NCBI GenBank assembly: GCA_964617585.1
Contig: CAZTXS010000009.1
Location: forward strand, 1-57,284
DNA length: 57,284 bases
Reading direction: 5' to 3'
From: UMGS1601 sp964617585
GTDB taxonomy: Bacteria; Bacillota; Clostridia; Oscillospirales; Ruminococcaceae
Under the pieces are notes generated by a model that saw nothing but the letters and a program-made list of their open reading frames with translations, did no database searches and was not told where the DNA came from. Each line of letters opens with the position of its first letter. The first letter of the stretch is position 1. The position numbers were made by a program, and so were the translations under genes. Below are positions 27,454-36,345 of this stretch, piece after piece.

Positions 27454-29124
27454 TTAATTATTTTTCTGAGCGTCTTCCTCGCGGATCTGAACTCTTCTTA
27501 TCTTTCCGCTTATAGTCTTTGGAAGCTCGTCTACAAACTCAACTATTCTGGGATATTTATAAGGAGCCGTTGCACTCTTAACATAGTCCTGAAGCTCCTT
27601 TGCAAGCTCGTCGCTGCCCTTATAACCTCTTGCAAGAACGATAGTCGCCTTAACAACGTTTCCTCTGATGGGGTCTTTAGCGGCAGTTACCGCACACTCT
27701 AAAACGCTCGGATGCTCCATTAAGACAGACTCAATTTCAAAAGGTCCGATCCTGTATCCAGACGCTTTTATAACATCATCTGTTCTTCCTACATACCAGT
27801 AATAGCCATCCTCGTCTTTCCAAGCGGTATCTCCGGTATGATAAATGTTATCATGCCATGCGGCATTAGTAGCTTCTTCATTTCTGTAATATTCCATAAA
27901 TAAGCTTTTCTGCTTTCTTCCGTTCGTTCTGATAACCATTTCTCCCGTTTCGCCGACCGGACAAGACTTGCCGTTCTCATCGACAATATCCATGTTATAA
28001 AGCGGAGCCGGCTTGCCCATTGAACCCGGCTTAGGCGTCATGCCGACCATGGTTCCCGCAGCCAAAACAGTTTCAGTCTGACCAAAGCCCTCCATAAGCT
28101 TTAATCCTGTATACTCATAAAATTTATTGTACACCTCGGCATTCAGAGCCTCGCCGGCAGTTGTGGCATATTTAAGACTTGAAAGGTCATAGTTCTCAAT
28201 CCCCTCCTTGATAAAGAAACGGTACATAGTAGGCGGAGCACAGAACGACGTAATCTTGTAGTCCTGAATTACCTGAAGCATCTCGTTCGGGTGAAACCTG
28301 TCAAAATCATATACAAATACAGTTCCCCCGCAGGTCAGCTGACCGAACATTTTGCCCCATGCGCATTTCCCCCAGCCGCTTTCTGAAATCGTCAGATGAA
28401 GCGAACCGTCGGAAATGTTGTGCCAGTGCTTAGCTGTAATAATATGTCCGATTGTATAGTAGTGATTGTGTAAAACCATCTTCGGATAACCGGTAGTTCC
28501 GGAAGAGAAATACAAAAGCATCGGGTCTTCAACACTGTTTTTAATTCTATCTAAGGTTACGGGGTATTTTGAAGCTTCTTCCATTAAGTTTATCCAACCG
28601 TTTCTATTCCCTCTTGCGATAAACTTTTTTTCAATTCCATCGTACTTGCTCATTGCAGCTTCGACGGTTTCGGGAACGTTATCGTCAACTGTTGCACAAA
28701 TATATTTAACGCTTGCTGCTTCAAAACGGTAAACATAATCCTTCTCTTTAAGCTGGCAGGTTGCAGGAATAAATATAGCCCCAATCTTTATAAGAGCATA
28801 AGCCGCAATCCAAAACTCATAATGCCTTTTGAGAACAAGCATTACCTTATCGCCTTTCTTAACGCCGTGCGCCAAGAACATATTTGCAAACTGATTGCTG
28901 AGCTGCGACATATCCTTGAATGTGAACTTTCTTTCTTCGCCTTCCTCATGCACCCAATAAATACATACTCTCTCAGGATCAAGCCTTGCAATTTCATCAA
29001 TAACGTCGTAAGCAAAATTGTAGTCAGGCTCGGGATTAGGCTCAAACTTTGAAATAACACCTGTCTTTTCGTCAAAATCCTCAATAACAAACTTCTTATA
29101 AAAATCATTTAAATTTACACTCAT
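27454..29124 (-). CDS. AMP-binding acyl-CoA synthetase (medium-chain type)
   Basis: The 556-residue enzyme activates a carboxylic acid with ATP and CoA. It has the adenylation motifs YFSSGTTGYPKMVLH (P-loop), GFGQTETV, WYVGRTDDVIKASGYRIGPFEIE and a C-terminal lysine in PKTISGKIRR. Overall it resembles ACSM-type medium-chain acyl-CoA synthetases rather than acetyl-CoA synthetase. The start is ATG 29124, with AAAGGGA 8 nt upstream. An XRE-cupin regulator lies 78 nt upstream, a pairing often seen in Clostridia that suggests it controls this gene. The actual acid is unknown. Confidence 0.87.
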   Translation of the reverse strand: MSVNLNDFYKKFVIEDFDEKTGVISKFEPNPEPDYNFAYDVIDEIARLDPERVCIYWVHEEGEERKFTFKDMSQLSNQFANMFLAHGVKKGDKVMLVLKRHYEFWIAAYALIKIGAIFIPATCQLKEKDYVYRFEAASVKYICATVDDNVPETVEAAMSKYDGIEKKFIARGNRNGWINLMEEASKYPVTLDRIKNSVEDPMLLYFSSGTTGYPKMVLHNHYYTIGHIITAKHWHNISDGSLHLTISESGWGKCAWGKMFGQLTCGGTVFVYDFDRFHPNEMLQVIQDYKITSFCAPPTMYRFFIKEGIENYDLSSLKYATTAGEALNAEVYNKFYEYTGLKLMEGFGQTETVLAAGTMVGMTPKPGSMGKPAPLYNMDIVDENGKSCPVGETGEMVIRTNGRKQKSLFMEYYRNEEATNAAWHDNIYHTGDTAWKDEDGYYWYVGRTDDVIKASGYRIGPFEIESVLMEHPSVLECAVTAAKDPIRGNVVKATIVLARGYKGSDELAKELQDYVKSATAPYKYPRIVEFVDELPKTISGKIRRVQIREEDAQKNN

Positions 29125-29202
29125 ATTTTTATTCCCTTTCAATTAAGAATCGATAAATTCTTTCAGCTTTTTATATTTTTCATAGTTCAATCATACAAAT
29201 TA

Positions 29203-29769
29203 TTATTCTTTTATCAAAACAGCCAGAAATTCGCAGTCGCTGCCTCCCGCAGCTATCATTCCGTGAGGCTGATTGGAGTTATAAAAAAGCGAATCGCCCT
29301 CATTCAAAATCTCAGTATGCTCGCCGATAACGAATTTAAGTCTGCCCTTGATTATGAAGTCCCACTCCTGTCCCTCATGAACAGAAAGACGAATCGGCTT
29401 GTCCTGCTCTTCTTCGTCATAAGGAGCGGTTACCATAAGCGGTTCTATCTTTTTATCCTTGAACCTATATGCAAGATGCTGATAAGCAAATCTCTCTCTT
29501 CTCTCAATCGGCAGTCCCTCTCCTTTTCTGATTATAGAATAATTGCTCAGCCTAGGAGAAGCGCCGGTGAGAAGCTCAACTAAATCAATGTTGAATAATT
29601 CAGAGCATTTATACAAAAACGTAATTGAAAAATCTTTTTCTCCGGCTTCAATTTTAGAATAATCTTCAACGGAAATCCCTGTTTTTCCGCAGAATTCTTC
29701 CATTGAAAGGTCGCACGCTTCACGAAGTCCCTTTAACCTCTGCGCAACCTCCTTAATATTGTAATTCAT
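29203..29769 (-). CDS. XRE-family regulator with cupin domain
   Basis: The 188-residue protein has an N-terminal helix-turn-helix (about 5-63, LREACDLSMEEFCGKTGISVEDYSKIE read across the domain) and a C-terminal cupin beta-barrel (about 110-188, EGQEWDFIIKGRLKF, GDSLFYNSNQPHG). Such regulators bind small ligands through the cupin. It directly precedes the acyl-CoA synthetase gene, its likely target. The start is ATG 29769 with GGAAGGG 9 nt upstream. Confidence 0.87.
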   Translation of the reverse strand: MNYNIKEVAQRLKGLREACDLSMEEFCGKTGISVEDYSKIEAGEKDFSITFLYKCSELFNIDLVELLTGASPRLSNYSIIRKGEGLPIERRERFAYQHLAYRFKDKKIEPLMVTAPYDEEEQDKPIRLSVHEGQEWDFIIKGRLKFVIGEHTEILNEGDSLFYNSNQPHGMIAAGGSDCEFLAVLIKE

Positions 29770-29788
29770 AAACAATCGCCCTTCCCTT

Positions 29789-30448
29789 TCACTTATTTTC
29801 TTTTATTATTTCAAGAAGCTGTATCGGCTCGGATATTAAATAATCCGCCCCGGCTTCTTTAAGCTCTTTTTCTCCCCTGAAGCCCCAAATGCATCCGACG
29901 GTTTTAATTCCTGCATTCCGCCCCGTCTGAATGTCAATATCCGAATCGCCGACAAATAAAATCTCCGATAAAGAAATATCCTTGCCGCTTAATATATCAT
30001 ACACTATCTTCGGATCGGGCTTTGTCGGATTTGAAGCCTTTTTCCCCATTATAACGTCAAATTCATTGTCGGGAAAAAGCTCGTTTATAATCTTACGGGT
30101 AAATATATCCGTCTTGTTAGAAGCAACCGCATATTTTATATTCCTGCCGTCAAGCTCGTCTAAAAGCTCCTTCACGCCGTCATAAGGCTTGGTTTTATTC
30201 AGATAATTTGCAGAATAATGCTCCGCAAACAAAGTATGAACACGCTCAATCTCTTCTTCATTTCTTTGACCTTCAGGCAGGGCGCGTTCAATAAGCTTTA
30301 ACGTACCGCTTCCGACAAAATAATAATAGCTTTCAACCGGATGAATACCATAACCGTTTTGCTCTAAAACACAGTTCACCGAATCAGCTAAATCATAAAC
30401 CGAGTCGACAAGCGTTCCATCCAAATCAAAAATAACATACTTGACCAT
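29789..30448 (-). CDS. HAD-family phosphatase, phosphoglycolate phosphatase-like
   Basis: The 219-residue HAD hydrolase has all motifs: FDLDGTLVDS (motif I, with both aspartates), VASNKTD (II), the lysine in NPTKPDPKIVY (III) and FVGDSDIDIQTGRNAG (IV). Gph/PpaX-like members remove phosphate from 2-phosphoglycolate or pyrophosphate; the true substrate is uncertain. No clear ribosome-binding site precedes the ATG. It lies 19 nt before the XRE-cupin gene. Confidence 0.85.
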   Translation of the reverse strand: MVKYVIFDLDGTLVDSVYDLADSVNCVLEQNGYGIHPVESYYYFVGSGTLKLIERALPEGQRNEEEIERVHTLFAEHYSANYLNKTKPYDGVKELLDELDGRNIKYAVASNKTDIFTRKIINELFPDNEFDVIMGKKASNPTKPDPKIVYDILSGKDISLSEILFVGDSDIDIQTGRNAGIKTVGCIWGFRGEKELKEAGADYLISEPIQLLEIIKENK

Positions 30449-30516
30449 AATAAGATTATTATAACTAATAAATATTAAGATTATATGAACTGACTGTATA
30501 TTTGCCTGATTTCATT

Positions 30517-31092
30517 CTATCCTCCGAAAAAAGTGTGTTCTATAAATATTTTCGCACCTATTGCAATTAGTATCAGTCCCCCGATAATCTGAGCTTTATT
30601 GTTAAGAATATTCCCGAACTTCTTGCCGATAAATACTGCGGCAATGGAAAGTATAAAGGTTGTCAAAGCTATGAATCCTGCTGCGATTACTATATTTACA
30701 TCAGGGAGCATTGCAAAGGAAACGCCGACTGCCAGCGCATCTATGCTTGTAGCAACGCCCTGCACCATCAAAAGCCCGAGGCTCATTTCCATATCGGTTT
30801 TCTCAACGCTTTCATTTCTGCTTTTTATGCCGTCAAAAAGCATTTTTCCTCCGATAAAAGCCAGCAAAATCAAAGCAATATAGTGATCAAATCTTGAAAT
30901 ATAATCGGCAAAGGTGCTTCCCAGAAAATAACCTATCGTAGGCATTGCCCCCTGAAATAATCCGAAGCACAGTCCCGTTCCCAGAGTCCATTTAAGCCTG
31001 ACATTTTTATAGCACAGTCCGTTTGTAACCGATACTGCAAACGCATCCATTGAAAGACCTATGGCTATTAAAAGAAGCTCTATTATTCCCAT
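30517..31092 (-). CDS. mntP: Manganese efflux pump MntP
   Basis: The 191-residue, six-helix membrane protein has the two DUF204 repeats typical of MntP (IAIGLSMDAFAVSVTNG and VQGVATSIDALAVGVSFA), with aspartates in the helices. It exports Mn2+. The start is ATG 31092, with GGAGG 7 nt upstream. I see no yybP-ykoY manganese riboswitch in the 45-nt gap, so it may be read through from tgt. Confidence 0.92.
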   Translation of the reverse strand: MGIIELLLIAIGLSMDAFAVSVTNGLCYKNVRLKWTLGTGLCFGLFQGAMPTIGYFLGSTFADYISRFDHYIALILLAFIGGKMLFDGIKSRNESVEKTDMEMSLGLLMVQGVATSIDALAVGVSFAMLPDVNIVIAAGFIALTTFILSIAAVFIGKKFGNILNNKAQIIGGLILIAIGAKIFIEHTFFGG

Positions 31093-31137
31093 ACACACAA
31101 CCTCCGTATTTAATTTTCAATCAATATTCAGTGTTTA

Positions 31138-32277
31138 TCAATCAGTCAGCTTAGATGAAAGCAGCTCGTAATACTTGCTTCTGAAAGCTTCAAATTCACC
31201 GTTGTCAAGAGCATTTCTGATTCTTTCAGCAAGAGTATTATAAAAATATAAATTGTGCATAACCGTCAAACGTCCTGCAAGCTGTTCGTCAGCCTTGAAT
31301 AAGTGACGAATATACGCTCTGCTGTGATTTTTACAGGTTGGACAGTCACATTCGATATCAATCGGTCTGTCGTCGGTTTTATACTTTTCGTTTGTAATAT
31401 GCATTATACCGTTCCATGTAAAAATAGTTGCATGTCTTGCATTTCTCGACGGCATAACGCAGTCAAAGAAATCAACTCCTCTGGCAACAGCTTCTATAAT
31501 ATTGCTCGGAGTTCCCACTCCCATAAGATAGCGGGGCTTATCTTGGGGCATAAACGGCTCGACCGTTTCAATAATATGATACATGACCTCGGTAGGCTCT
31601 CCCACTGCCAGACCGCCTATTGCGTATCCGTCGCAGTCCGTTTCCCTTATGGCCTTCATATGCTCTACTCTTAAATCATCGTAGATGCAGCCCTGATTAA
31701 TTCCGAACAGCATCTGGCTTTTGTTTATCGTTTCATCAAGAGAATTCAGCCTTTTCATTTCATCAATACAGCGTTTAAGCCATCTGGTGGTTCTCTCACA
31801 GCTAAGCTTAGAATATTCATGCTCCGCCGGGTTTTCAACGCACTCATCGAAAGCCATCGCTATAGTTGAAGCAAGCTTTGACTGAATCCTCATGCTTTCT
31901 TCGGGTCCCATAAAGATTTTTCTTCCGTCGATGTGTGAATGAAAATAAACTCCCTCTTCTTTTATTTTACGAAGCTCTGCCAAAGAAAATACCTGAAAGC
32001 CTCCGCTGTCGGTCAGGATAGGTCTGTTCCAGTTCATAAATCTGTGAAGTCCGCCCATTTTATAAACCACATCCTCGCCCGGTCTGACGTGAAGATGATA
32101 AGTATTGCAAAGCTCAACCTGACACTTTAAGCTTTCCAGGTCAATTGATGAAACTCCGCCCTTAATACAGCCCTGCGTTCCGACGTTCATAAAAACGGGC
32201 GTTTGTATTACGCCGTGAGGAGTATGAAATTCTCCACGTCTGGCGTTTCCCTCTTTTTTTATGAGTTTATACATCAT
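31138..32277 (-). CDS. tgt: tRNA-guanine transglycosylase
   Basis: The 379-residue enzyme exchanges guanine-34 for preQ1 in GUN-anticodon tRNAs. It shows the active-site LTDSGGFQVFSL, the second aspartate region (FFDCVMPSRNARHA) and the zinc site CDCPTCKNHSRAYIRHL with HNLYFY. It overlaps the PAS gene stop by 4 nt (ATGA), so the cluster is coupled. ATG 32277 or 32274 can both be used; AAGGAG precedes them. Confidence 0.95.
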   Translation of the reverse strand: MMYKLIKKEGNARRGEFHTPHGVIQTPVFMNVGTQGCIKGGVSSIDLESLKCQVELCNTYHLHVRPGEDVVYKMGGLHRFMNWNRPILTDSGGFQVFSLAELRKIKEEGVYFHSHIDGRKIFMGPEESMRIQSKLASTIAMAFDECVENPAEHEYSKLSCERTTRWLKRCIDEMKRLNSLDETINKSQMLFGINQGCIYDDLRVEHMKAIRETDCDGYAIGGLAVGEPTEVMYHIIETVEPFMPQDKPRYLMGVGTPSNIIEAVARGVDFFDCVMPSRNARHATIFTWNGIMHITNEKYKTDDRPIDIECDCPTCKNHSRAYIRHLFKADEQLAGRLTVMHNLYFYNTLAERIRNALDNGEFEAFRSKYYELLSSKLTD

Positions 32278-32651
32278 TTATGCTCCTTGTCTTTTAAATA
32301 CAGGTTTTTATCTTCAAATCTTTCGTAATATCCGATAAGTTCGCCCTTGTCATCTCTTATTGCTGCGCAGTAAACATCGTCGTTTGCTCCGTCCCTGGTT
32401 TTGTGAAACTCAAAAATCTTATTCAGTGATTTGTCTTCTTTCATAGCTTGCACGTTCTTTTTTATAATCTCCTTTGAGTGAGGATTGTGACAGTCTAGAA
32501 TAGACTTCCCAACCAAGTCCGCACCGCCTCTTTTTTCATACTGACTTACTGCGGCGGGATTCATATAAATTATAGTATTATTTAAATCGCATATCACTAT
32601 AGCTTTCTCGTCTGCGTCTATAATTCCTTTGAAGTATTTATCTAAATTCAT
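32274..32651 (-). CDS. Single PAS-domain protein within the queuosine cluster
   Basis: The 125-residue protein is one PAS domain: AIVICDLNNTIIYMNPAAVSQYEKRGG, GKSILDCHNPHSKEIIKKN and YYERFEDKNLYLKD. The DCHNPHS stretch resembles the PAS part of DUF438 proteins, some of which sense haem or redox. No output domain is attached. It is wedged between queA (10 nt) and tgt (overlap), so it is made together with queuosine enzymes. Its ligand and role are not known. Confidence 0.82.
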   Translation of the reverse strand: MNLDKYFKGIIDADEKAIVICDLNNTIIYMNPAAVSQYEKRGGADLVGKSILDCHNPHSKEIIKKNVQAMKEDKSLNKIFEFHKTRDGANDDVYCAAIRDDKGELIGYYERFEDKNLYLKDKEHK

Positions 32652-32661
32652 TTTTGTCCTC

Positions 32662-33711
32662 CTAAATAATCATCATACTGTCCCCGAACGAAAAAAATCG
32701 GTATTCTTCCTCAACTGCGGTTTTATATGCGTCCATTGTTTTATCATAACCCAAAAACGCAGACACAAGCATAATAAGGGTGCTTTCGGGAAGATGAAAG
32801 TTTGTTATAAGTCCGTCTATAACTTCGAACTTATATCCCGGGTAAATAAATATGTCAGTATTCCCCTCGTCCGCAGCAATTTTTCCGCCGTTTCGCTGCG
32901 CCACGCTTTCAAGAGTCCGGCATGAGGTTGTTCCCACTGAAATTATTCTTCCTCCCTGAGCTTTCGTACGGTTGATAAGCTCCGCCGCCTGCTCGTTCAG
33001 CTCAAAATGCTCCGAATGCATTTTATGGTCAAGCACCTTTTCCTCTTTAACAGGTCTGAACGTTCCAAGACCGACATGAAGCGTTAAATAGCATAGGTTT
33101 ATACCCTCGTTCTGCAAATCGCTCAGCATTTCTTTTGTAAAATGAAGCCCTGCCGTAGGAGCAGCCGACGAGCCTATCTCATTTGAATAAACAGTCTGAT
33201 AACGCTCTTTATCCTTTAATTTTTCTCTTATATACGGCGGAAGCGGCATTTGACCCACCTCGTCAAGAGCCGTGTATATGTTATATCCGTCCTTAACCTC
33301 AAAACGGGCGACTCTGTTGCCGTCCTCCAAAACCTCTGTAATTTCCGCTTCCAGAATACCGCCGAAAGAAAATCTCGCTCCGACCTTCGCTTTTTTTCCG
33401 GGACGGCAGAGAATTTCCCATTCAAGATTTTTTCTCTGGGTCAAAAGCAGAAATTCAATAAAGGAATCTGTATTGACCCTTTCACCGTAAATTCTGGCAG
33501 GCAGAACCCTTGAATCATTCAGAACAAGCAAGTCACCCTTTTTGAGAAAATCGCATAAATTATAAAAATGAGAATGTGTAATCTCGCCTGTTTTTTTATC
33601 AATCTTCATAAGCCTTGACGCATTTCTCGGCTCAATCGGCGTCTGAGCGATAAGCTCCTCCGGAAGCTCGTAATAAAAATCTGATTTTTTCATATTGTTT
33701 ATGTCTATCAT
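32662..33711 (-). CDS. queA: S-adenosylmethionine:tRNA ribosyltransferase-isomerase
   Basis: The 349-residue enzyme converts preQ1-tRNA to epoxyqueuosine-tRNA. It shows the family sequence DFYYELPEELIAQTPIEPR, APTAGLHFTKEML, GTFRPVK and TNFHLPESTLIMLVSAFLG. ATG 33711 is kept, but the ribosome site is weak; ATG 33693 would also fit the usual N-terminus. It heads the queA-PAS-tgt group and has a likely promoter at 33766-33794. Confidence 0.95.
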   Translation of the reverse strand: MIDINNMKKSDFYYELPEELIAQTPIEPRNASRLMKIDKKTGEITHSHFYNLCDFLKKGDLLVLNDSRVLPARIYGERVNTDSFIEFLLLTQRKNLEWEILCRPGKKAKVGARFSFGGILEAEITEVLEDGNRVARFEVKDGYNIYTALDEVGQMPLPPYIREKLKDKERYQTVYSNEIGSSAAPTAGLHFTKEMLSDLQNEGINLCYLTLHVGLGTFRPVKEEKVLDHKMHSEHFELNEQAAELINRTKAQGGRIISVGTTSCRTLESVAQRNGGKIAADEGNTDIFIYPGYKFEVIDGLITNFHLPESTLIMLVSAFLGYDKTMDAYKTAVEEEYRFFSFGDSMMII

Positions 33712-33765
33712 AATTTAACGCTTTTCCCTTTCTTTTAAGTTTCTCATCACTGTATCGGCTACATA

Positions 33766-33794
33766 TTTATATAAATCGGAAATAAGTATGAAAA
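33766..33794 (-). promoter_or_regulatory. Probable promoter of queA
   Basis: Minus strand: TTTTCA (33794-33789), 17-nt spacer, TATAAA (33771-33766). It is back-to-back with the lysine operon promoter. Confidence 0.5.
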
Positions 33795-33809
33795 GTTTTA
33801 AAATTATTG

Positions 33810-33838
33810 TTGACACAATCATATATTTTTGTTATTAT
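33810..33838 (+). promoter_or_regulatory. Promoter of the lysine operon
   Basis: TTGACA (33810-33815), 17-nt spacer, TATTAT (33833-33838). Transcription would start at about 33845, right at the aptamer. Confidence 0.8.
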
Positions 33839-33847
33839 AAATAAAAC

Positions 33848-34016
33848 GATAGAGGCGCGGCTGAAATTATTAGCGTTTCCATAAATCTTTTTAGGTTTTC
33901 CCGACCGGGGATGTGAAAGGTGATGCTGCCGAAGAATTAAGTGTTGGGAAAGCTTATTTCTGATCATATGCTTAATAAGCCCATGATTGTCATCATTAAT
34001 ATGATGGAGTGCTATC
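33848..34016 (+). ncRNA. Lysine riboswitch aptamer (L box)
   Basis: The 169-nt element has the lysine riboswitch marks in order: GATAGAGGCGCGG at its start, GTGAAAGGTGATGC then GCCGAAG in the middle, and GTCAT with TGGAGTGCTATC at the end. GATAG and CTATC close helix P1. It follows a promoter and precedes asd-dapA-dapB, whose product pathway leads to lysine. A 141-bp repeat lies between this aptamer and the terminator hairpin, an unusual leader. Confidence 0.88.
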
Positions 34017-34031
34017 GGCATATACCAAGGT

Positions 34032-34172
34032 TTCAATAAGGGCTTGCCCGTTATTCAATGCGGCAAGGGTCGGCATTGCCGACCGGCCGTTCAGTAGAGG
34101 ATTGTATCCCGTTGCTGAACGGGTAATGGAACTCGCCGCCTATAGTGGCGTGGGACATCTTACCTTAGTTAT
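34032..34172 (+). repeat. 141-bp interspersed repeat, copy A
   Basis: A full copy, from TTCAATAAGGGC to CTTAGTTAT, in the lysine operon leader between aptamer and terminator. It is the most diverged copy, with changes in stem 2 (TTGCTG instead of CTACTG) and stem 3, both keeping G-U pairs in this orientation. Confidence 0.9.
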
Positions 34173-34202
34173 ATGTCAACATTTCTATTATATTGTATGA
34201 TG

Positions 34203-34228
34203 AACTGGTTTTCAACCAGTTTTTTTAA
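34203..34228 (+). terminator. Terminator of the lysine leader
   Basis: AACTGGTT, 3-nt loop, AACCAGTT, then seven T. It lies 90 nt before the asd ATG and is the probable expression platform of the riboswitch. Confidence 0.8.
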
Positions 34229-34318
34229 TATTTGTCCTAAGTTGTTTGAAAATTTACAAATCCAATAACTAAGACGAGATAATTTTACAATGCAGGAAAC
34301 CCTGCAAGGAGGATTTTT

Positions 34319-35398
34319 ATGAAAAAATATAACGTTGGAATAATCGGAGCTACGGGTATGGTAGGTCAGAGGTTTGCAACGCTTCTTGAAAAACATCCGT
34401 GGTTCAACGTTGTTTGTCTTGCGGCTTCTCCCCGCTCGGCAGGCAAGAGCTATAAAGAAGCTGTCGGAAACCGCTGGGCAATGTCTGTTCCCATGCCTGA
34501 AAAAATGCAGGATATGATAATTCTAGACGCTTCTGCTGATATTGAAAAAATTGCAGGAACGGTTGATTTTGTATTTTGCGCCGTCGACATGAAAAAAGAG
34601 GAGATAAAGGCGTTGGAAGAAGCTTATGCAAAGGCTGAATGTCCTGTTGTTTCAAACAATTCAGCAAACAGGCACACGCCCGACGTTCCTATGGTAGTTC
34701 CTGAAGTAAACCCGGAGCATATCGAAATTATAAACGCTCAGAGGAAAAGGCTCGGCACTAAAAGAGGATTTATAGCAGTTAAGTCAAACTGTTCGATTCA
34801 AAGCTATGTTCCGGCGCTTCACCCGCTTATTAAATACGGGATTAAAAACATTCTAGCCTGCACTTATCAGGCTATAAGCGGAGCAGGAAAAACCTTTGAA
34901 ACTTTCCCTGATATAGTTGATAACGTTATACCTTATATCGGAGGAGAGGAAGAAAAATCTGAAATTGAACCGCTTAAAGTATGGGGCAGAATCGACGGCG
35001 ATAAAATTGTCGACGCAGAAGCTCCGTGCATTACAACGCAGTGTCTGAGAGTTCCCGTTCAGGACGGTCACACCGCCGCAGTGTTTGTATCATTCGACAA
35101 GAAGCCTTCAAAGGAAGAAATACTTTCAGCCTGGAAGGAGTTCAGCGGAGTTCCGCAGGAGCTTGAGCTTCCAAGCGCACCAAAACAGTTCCTGAATTAT
35201 TTTGAAGAGGACAACAGACCTCAGCCTAAGCTTGACAGGAATCTTGAAGGCGGAATGGCAATTACAATCGGCAGACTCAGAGAGGATAAATTATTTGATT
35301 ATAAATTTGTCTGTCTTTCTCACAACACCTTGAGAGGAGCTGCAGGAGGCGGGGTTCTTTTAGCCGAGCTTCTCGCCGCAAAAGGCTATTTTGACTAA
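34319..35398 (+). CDS. asd: Aspartate-semialdehyde dehydrogenase
   Basis: The 359-residue enzyme reduces aspartyl phosphate to aspartate semialdehyde. It has the N-terminal NADP loop GIIGATGMVGQRF, the catalytic cysteine Cys158 in SNCSIQSY and the family GAGKTF segment. It belongs to the fungal/archaeal-like branch rather than the E. coli type. AAGGAGG lies 6 nt before the ATG. It is first in asd-dapA-dapB and is predicted to be switched off by lysine through the upstream riboswitch. Confidence 0.94.
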   Translation: MKKYNVGIIGATGMVGQRFATLLEKHPWFNVVCLAASPRSAGKSYKEAVGNRWAMSVPMPEKMQDMIILDASADIEKIAGTVDFVFCAVDMKKEEIKALEEAYAKAECPVVSNNSANRHTPDVPMVVPEVNPEHIEIINAQRKRLGTKRGFIAVKSNCSIQSYVPALHPLIKYGIKNILACTYQAISGAGKTFETFPDIVDNVIPYIGGEEEKSEIEPLKVWGRIDGDKIVDAEAPCITTQCLRVPVQDGHTAAVFVSFDKKPSKEEILSAWKEFSGVPQELELPSAPKQFLNYFEEDNRPQPKLDRNLEGGMAITIGRLREDKLFDYKFVCLSHNTLRGAAGGGVLLAELLAAKGYFD

Positions 35399-35444
35399 AC
35401 TTAATTTATTTTATAAACCTTACTCATGAAAGGAGTAATCAGCT

Positions 35445-36335
35445 ATGAAAAAAACGATTTTTACAGGTGCGGGAGTTGCGATTATAACGCCGATGAACGA
35501 GGACGGTTCAATTAATTTCGACAAGCTGGGCGAGCTTATTGAATTCAATATTGAAAACGGCACCGACGCTATTGTAATATGCGGAACAACGGGAGAAAGC
35601 GCAACAATGACCGACAAGGAGCATCAGGACTGCATCACATACGCTGTACAAAAAACTGCCGGAAGAATTCCCGTTATAGCAGGAACAGGCTCTAACGATA
35701 CAAAGTATGCGATTGCACTTTCAAAACACGCTGAACAACAGGGCGCAGACGCTCTGCTTGTAGTTACTCCTTATTACAATAAATGCTCGCAGGAAGGACT
35801 TATTAAACATTACTATGCTATCGCAGACGCTGTAAACATACCTATTATCGCTTATAACGTTCCTTCCAGAACAGGTACTAACATTGCAGTTTCAACCTGC
35901 GCAGAGCTTGCAAAGCACAAAAATATAGCGGCTATCAAAGAAGCAAGCGGAGATATTTCAAGAGTGGCTCAGATAAGAGCTGCCTGCGGCGACGACTTAG
36001 ACGTTTACAGCGGAAACGACGATCAAATCGTTCCGATACTTTCCCTCGGAGGAAAGGGAGTAATCTCAGTTTTGTCAAACTGTATGCCTCGTGAAACTCA
36101 TGAAATATGCAGACTTTGCTTTGAGAACAAATATGATGAAGCAAACGAGCTTGCCCTTAAGCTTTTGGAATTTACTAACGGCTTATTTATGGACGTAAAT
36201 CCGATACCTGTTAAAGAAGCTCTTAACATAATGGGATTTGAAGTCGGCGAATGCAGGCTACCGCTTTGTAAAATGCCAAATGCGAAAATTGAGAAGCTGA
36301 AAAGCCTGATGGAAAAAATCGGACTCGTCAAATAA
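35445..36335 (+). CDS. dapA: 4-hydroxy-tetrahydrodipicolinate synthase
   Basis: The 296-residue aldolase condenses pyruvate with aspartate semialdehyde. The Schiff-base lysine is Lys165 (AAIKEASGD), the catalytic tyrosine Tyr137 (YNVPSRTG), and GTTGESATM binds pyruvate. It lies 46 nt after asd and is followed by a weak terminator-like hairpin before dapB. Confidence 0.96.
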   Translation: MKKTIFTGAGVAIITPMNEDGSINFDKLGELIEFNIENGTDAIVICGTTGESATMTDKEHQDCITYAVQKTAGRIPVIAGTGSNDTKYAIALSKHAEQQGADALLVVTPYYNKCSQEGLIKHYYAIADAVNIPIIAYNVPSRTGTNIAVSTCAELAKHKNIAAIKEASGDISRVAQIRAACGDDLDVYSGNDDQIVPILSLGGKGVISVLSNCMPRETHEICRLCFENKYDEANELALKLLEFTNGLFMDVNPIPVKEALNIMGFEVGECRLPLCKMPNAKIEKLKSLMEKIGLVK

Positions 36336-36345
36336 ACATAAAAAC

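Noticed and set aside
30448..30463. Possible leaderless mRNA for the HAD gene (TATAAT 9 nt before the ATG, no ribosome site)
   Set aside because: No -35 box at a suitable distance, and AT-rich DNA gives TATAAT by chance.
34009..34200. Open frames inside the repeat coding variants of RACPSFNAARVGIADRPFS
   Set aside because: The same peptide appears in several copies only because the DNA is repeated; the hairpins explain the conservation, and frames run into unrelated flanks.
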